This document shows, piece by piece, positions 14,336 to 16,500 of a DNA stretch of 16,500 nucleotides (position 1 is its first letter; each line of letters starts with the position of its first letter). This DNA is from JBGRQB01 sp041725875 (lineage in GTDB: Bacteria > Bacteroidota > Ignavibacteria > Ignavibacteriales > Melioribacteraceae). The stretch is taken from assembly GCA_041725875.1 (NCBI GenBank), contig JBGRQB010000091.1:1-16500 (forward strand), written 5' to 3'. The translations under genes and the position numbers were made by a program. The notes beneath the pieces are model-generated. The model worked only from the letters and a program-made list of their open reading frames with translations. It ran no database searches and was not told the DNA's origin.

Positions 14336-15415
14336 TTATCTCTTATTACTTTTTTCTTTCATAATTGTCTTACACATCTTGGTAAACTTTTTATCTTTTT
14401 TTTTCTTTTCGTAATATGTGCTCTCATAATGTTCCGATTCTTTTTTCAGTTTAATAAAACTGTCGTAACGTTCCCTGCTGACAATACCTTTATCAACAGC
14501 ATTTAAAAGCGCACATCCTGAATCACTTGTATGGTTGCAATCTGAAAATTTACATTCTTTTATTAATTCACTTATTTCGTAAAATGTTTCATCAAGTCCG
14601 TCATCAATTGAAATATTGGCAAGTTCTCTCATTCCGGGAGTATCAATTAAAATGCTTCCGTTGTTCAGCAAAATTAATTCTCTTCTGGTGGTTGTGTGTT
14701 TCCCTTTTTTATCTGAAGAACGAACTTCTCTTGTAGCGAGATTTTCATTTCCTGTAAGATTATTGATCAAAGTACTTTTACCCACTCCGGAAGAACCAAG
14801 AAAACAATATGTTTTATCTTCTTCAAGAATATTTATTATTTCATCTATTCCGTTTTTATCAATGTTGCAGACTGTAAATATTTTCAGTTCGTTATAGTTT
14901 TTTTCAATCAGGGAAATTTTTTCTTCCTTTTCTTCCTCAGAAATTAAATCTGTTTTTGTCAGGATAATTACAGGAATAATATCTGCTTCATAAATCATTG
15001 CAAGATATCTTTCGAGTCGGCGTATATTAAAATCTGTATCAATTGCCTGAACAATAAATCCATAATCTATGTTTGCTGCAATAGATTGAAACTCAACCTT
15101 TTTTCCGGCACTTTTTCTTTTCAGAAAAGAAAACCTTGGTAAAACATCGTGAATTATTGCTAGATCATCAAAAACATCTGCAACTACAAAATCTCCGGCA
15201 ACAGGTAAATCTGTCTCACCTTCCGAAGAATAAATTAACTTGCCGCTTGCTTCTGCTAAAACTTCTCTTCCATCAATTAAAATATTGTAATTGGTTTTGT
15301 TTACTGTTATTACGCGGGCAATTCTTTGTTCTGTATCAACACTTTCATCAAGACGCACTTTCCAGTTTTTAAATCCGGGTATCACTTCTTTTCCTTTTTT
15401 ATTGTTCTGCAACAT
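14336..15415 (-). CDS. rsgA: RsgA, ribosome small-subunit maturation GTPase
   Basis: 359 residues of the circularly permuted GTPase RsgA (YjeQ/EngC), which helps late 30S subunit assembly in the cytosol. An N-terminal OB-fold region (about 30-105) is followed by the permuted motifs: G4 TKTD (153-156), G1/P-loop GSSGVGKST (207-215), switch region GKHTTTRR (238-245), G3 DTPG (258-261), and then the zinc knuckle with Cys288, Cys293, His295 and Cys301. The lysine-rich tail (DKKFTKMCKTIMKEK) would contact rRNA. All expected motifs are present. The ATG has no clear ribosome site; the 20 bases before it are nearly all A and T (TATATATA), so it may have a short or leaderless message. The N-terminus is longer than in many RsgA proteins, but the IPGFKNWKVRL opening fits the group. 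Confidence 0.96.
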   Translation of the reverse strand: MLQNNKKGKEVIPGFKNWKVRLDESVDTEQRIARVITVNKTNYNILIDGREVLAEASGKLIYSSEGETDLPVAGDFVVADVFDDLAIIHDVLPRFSFLKRKSAGKKVEFQSIAANIDYGFIVQAIDTDFNIRRLERYLAMIYEADIIPVIILTKTDLISEEEKEEKISLIEKNYNELKIFTVCNIDKNGIDEIINILEEDKTYCFLGSSGVGKSTLINNLTGNENLATREVRSSDKKGKHTTTRRELILLNNGSILIDTPGMRELANISIDDGLDETFYEISELIKECKFSDCNHTSDSGCALLNAVDKGIVSRERYDSFIKLKKESEHYESTYYEKKKKDKKFTKMCKTIMKEKSNKR

Positions 15416-15616
15416 TATATATATAAATCTTCACTGAAAATATTTATTCGGTAAAACGAATTATTTGGACGGTAAATCGTAAATAATTTTCAATAAAAAA
15501 ATGCAACCAATAGAGGGTTTTTGTAGTCTGTTCGTATTAGTAGCAGTTACACTAATAAAACAATATTCGAATTCATACGTCAATTTGTTAGCTTGTAAAT
15601 ACTTATAAATATTAAT

Positions 15617-15629
15617 GGAGGTTTTAGTG
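15617..15629 (+). promoter_or_regulatory. Ribosome binding site supporting the GTG start of the M16 peptidase
   Basis: GGAGG at 15617-15621, five bases before GTG at 15627-15629. It decides the non-ATG start; the next in-frame ATG (15663) would cut the signal peptide. Confidence 0.85.
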
Positions 15630-16500
15630 AAACCAGTTAAAACTTTGTTTCTCTTTTTATTGATGACTGCATTGGTTGTCGGGATGACCGGAAAAGATGA
15701 GGTAAAAACCTTTACTCTTAAGAACGGTCTGAAAGTTATTGTTCTTGAAGATCAGTCAATTCCAAATGTTGCAATGTATATGTTTTGGAAAGTCGGCTCA
15801 AGAAATGAATATCCGGGAATTACAGGATTATCTCACTTTTTTGAACATATGATGTTTAACGGCGCAAAAAAATATGGCCCTAAAATGTTTGACCGGGTTA
15901 TGGAAGCTGCCGGCGGAGCCAATAATGCTTACACTACGGAAAATGTAACTGTTTACAGTGACTGGTTCCCTACTTCTGCAATTGAAACTATTTTTGATCT
16001 TGAAGCAGACAGAATTGCAAATCTTGCTTTAGATGAAAAAATGATTGAAAGTGAACGTGGCGTTGTTCATTCCGAGTATTTAACCGGGCGCGAAAATTCT
16101 AACTTTTCTCTTTTACAGGAACAGGTTAAATCCTGTGCGTTTATGGCTCATCCTTATAAGTGGACTGTAATAGGCTATGAATCCGATATTTTAAACTGGA
16201 AAAAGGAAGATCTGCAAAAATATTTTGATACTTATTACGCACCTAATAATGGTGTTTTAGTTATCTCGGGTGCAGTAACTCTTGACCAGATAAAAAAACT
16301 TACAAAAGAATATTTTGAACCAATTCCGGCAAATAATCCGCCAAAAAAAATTCATACAACAGAACCGGAACAAATGGGCGAAAAAAGAGTTATGGTTGCA
16401 AAAGATGTAACTTCTCCTAATATGCTTATTGCATTTCATGTTCCTGAAACAAAATCGGAAGATTATTATGCAATTGATTTGTTAAGTTCAATTTTATCTG
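15627..16500 (+). CDS. Exported M16 family zinc metallopeptidase, partial
   Basis: 291 codons are visible before the window ends; the rest is cut off. It starts with GTG after a strong GGAGG. A signal peptide (KTLFLFLLMTALVVGM) sends it across the inner membrane. The N-terminal peptidase domain follows the family closely: FTLKNGLKVIVLED (29-42), then the inverted zinc motif HFFEH (70-74, His70 and His74 as ligands, Glu73 as the catalytic base), GGANNAYTTENVTVY, and ERGVVHSEY with Glu143/Glu150, Glu150 at the spacing expected for the third zinc ligand. The active site is intact, so this half is the catalytic one. These periplasmic peptidases usually occur as a catalytic and an inactive half, in one long protein or in two neighbouring genes; the next gene is outside the window. 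Confidence 0.95.
   Translation, partial: MKPVKTLFLFLLMTALVVGMTGKDEVKTFTLKNGLKVIVLEDQSIPNVAMYMFWKVGSRNEYPGITGLSHFFEHMMFNGAKKYGPKMFDRVMEAAGGANNAYTTENVTVYSDWFPTSAIETIFDLEADRIANLALDEKMIESERGVVHSEYLTGRENSNFSLLQEQVKSCAFMAHPYKWTVIGYESDILNWKKEDLQKYFDTYYAPNNGVLVISGAVTLDQIKKLTKEYFEPIPANNPPKKIHTTEPEQMGEKRVMVAKDVTSPNMLIAFHVPETKSEDYYAIDLLSSILS

Noticed and set aside
1..16500. CRISPR array, tRNA, rRNA, integrase or insertion sequence
   Set aside because: Read for regular repeats, cloverleaf ends and transposase motifs. None was found beyond the short repeats listed.

Overview
The window is AT-rich bacterial DNA with a Bacteroidetes/FCB-group flavour. I favour Ignavibacteria or a relative. The reasons are a periplasmic two-component-propeller histidine kinase, small exported lipoproteins, a carboxyltransferase of the kind I associate with that group (from memory, not a search), and two promoters with a TAnnTTTG -7 element, the Bacteroidetes sigma-factor signature. 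No rRNA, tRNA, CRISPR array, integrase or recognisable insertion sequence was seen. Most genes lie on the minus strand.

Layout: 1-280 is the front part of a small acidic UPF0158-like protein that runs off the left edge. 452-2248 is a biotin-carrying carboxyltransferase (OadA/PycB type) with its own terminator. After a 520-base gap come a DUF6265-like exported protein (+) and a TIGR01777 epimerase (-), whose stop codons overlap. 4233-4436 holds three strong hairpins, two of them minus-strand terminators, around a possible small RNA. Next is a 58-residue winged-helix-like protein at 4463-4639.

4723-7217 looks like a redox-handling block on the minus strand: an FMN reductase, a metal-binding (HMA) lipoprotein, a flavodoxin-fold quinone reductase fused to an NTF2-like domain, and a MarR regulator. 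The MarR gene and the fused reductase share a TTGTAC-type palindrome overlapping TAnnTTTG promoters, so I infer that MarR controls both itself and the reductase. The MarR message appears to be leaderless.

7545-8600 is Ada, the alkylation-damage repair protein and regulator. 8683-11946 is a 1087-residue propeller histidine kinase. Its signal peptide is encoded in frame upstream but has no normal start codon, and its kinase end differs in codon use from its sensor end. 12231-14277 is a pair on the plus strand: a PQQ-like propeller lipoprotein and a LolA-like exported protein with overlapping ends. A shared bidirectional terminator then separates them from rsgA (14336-15415, -). The window ends inside an exported M16 zinc peptidase (15627 onward, +).

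No clearly new multi-gene system is visible. The observations most worth following are the MarR circuit, the reductase-NTF2 fusion, the defective-looking start of the kinase, the structured 4233-4400 interval, and the 7254-7544 interval, which is open on both strands.
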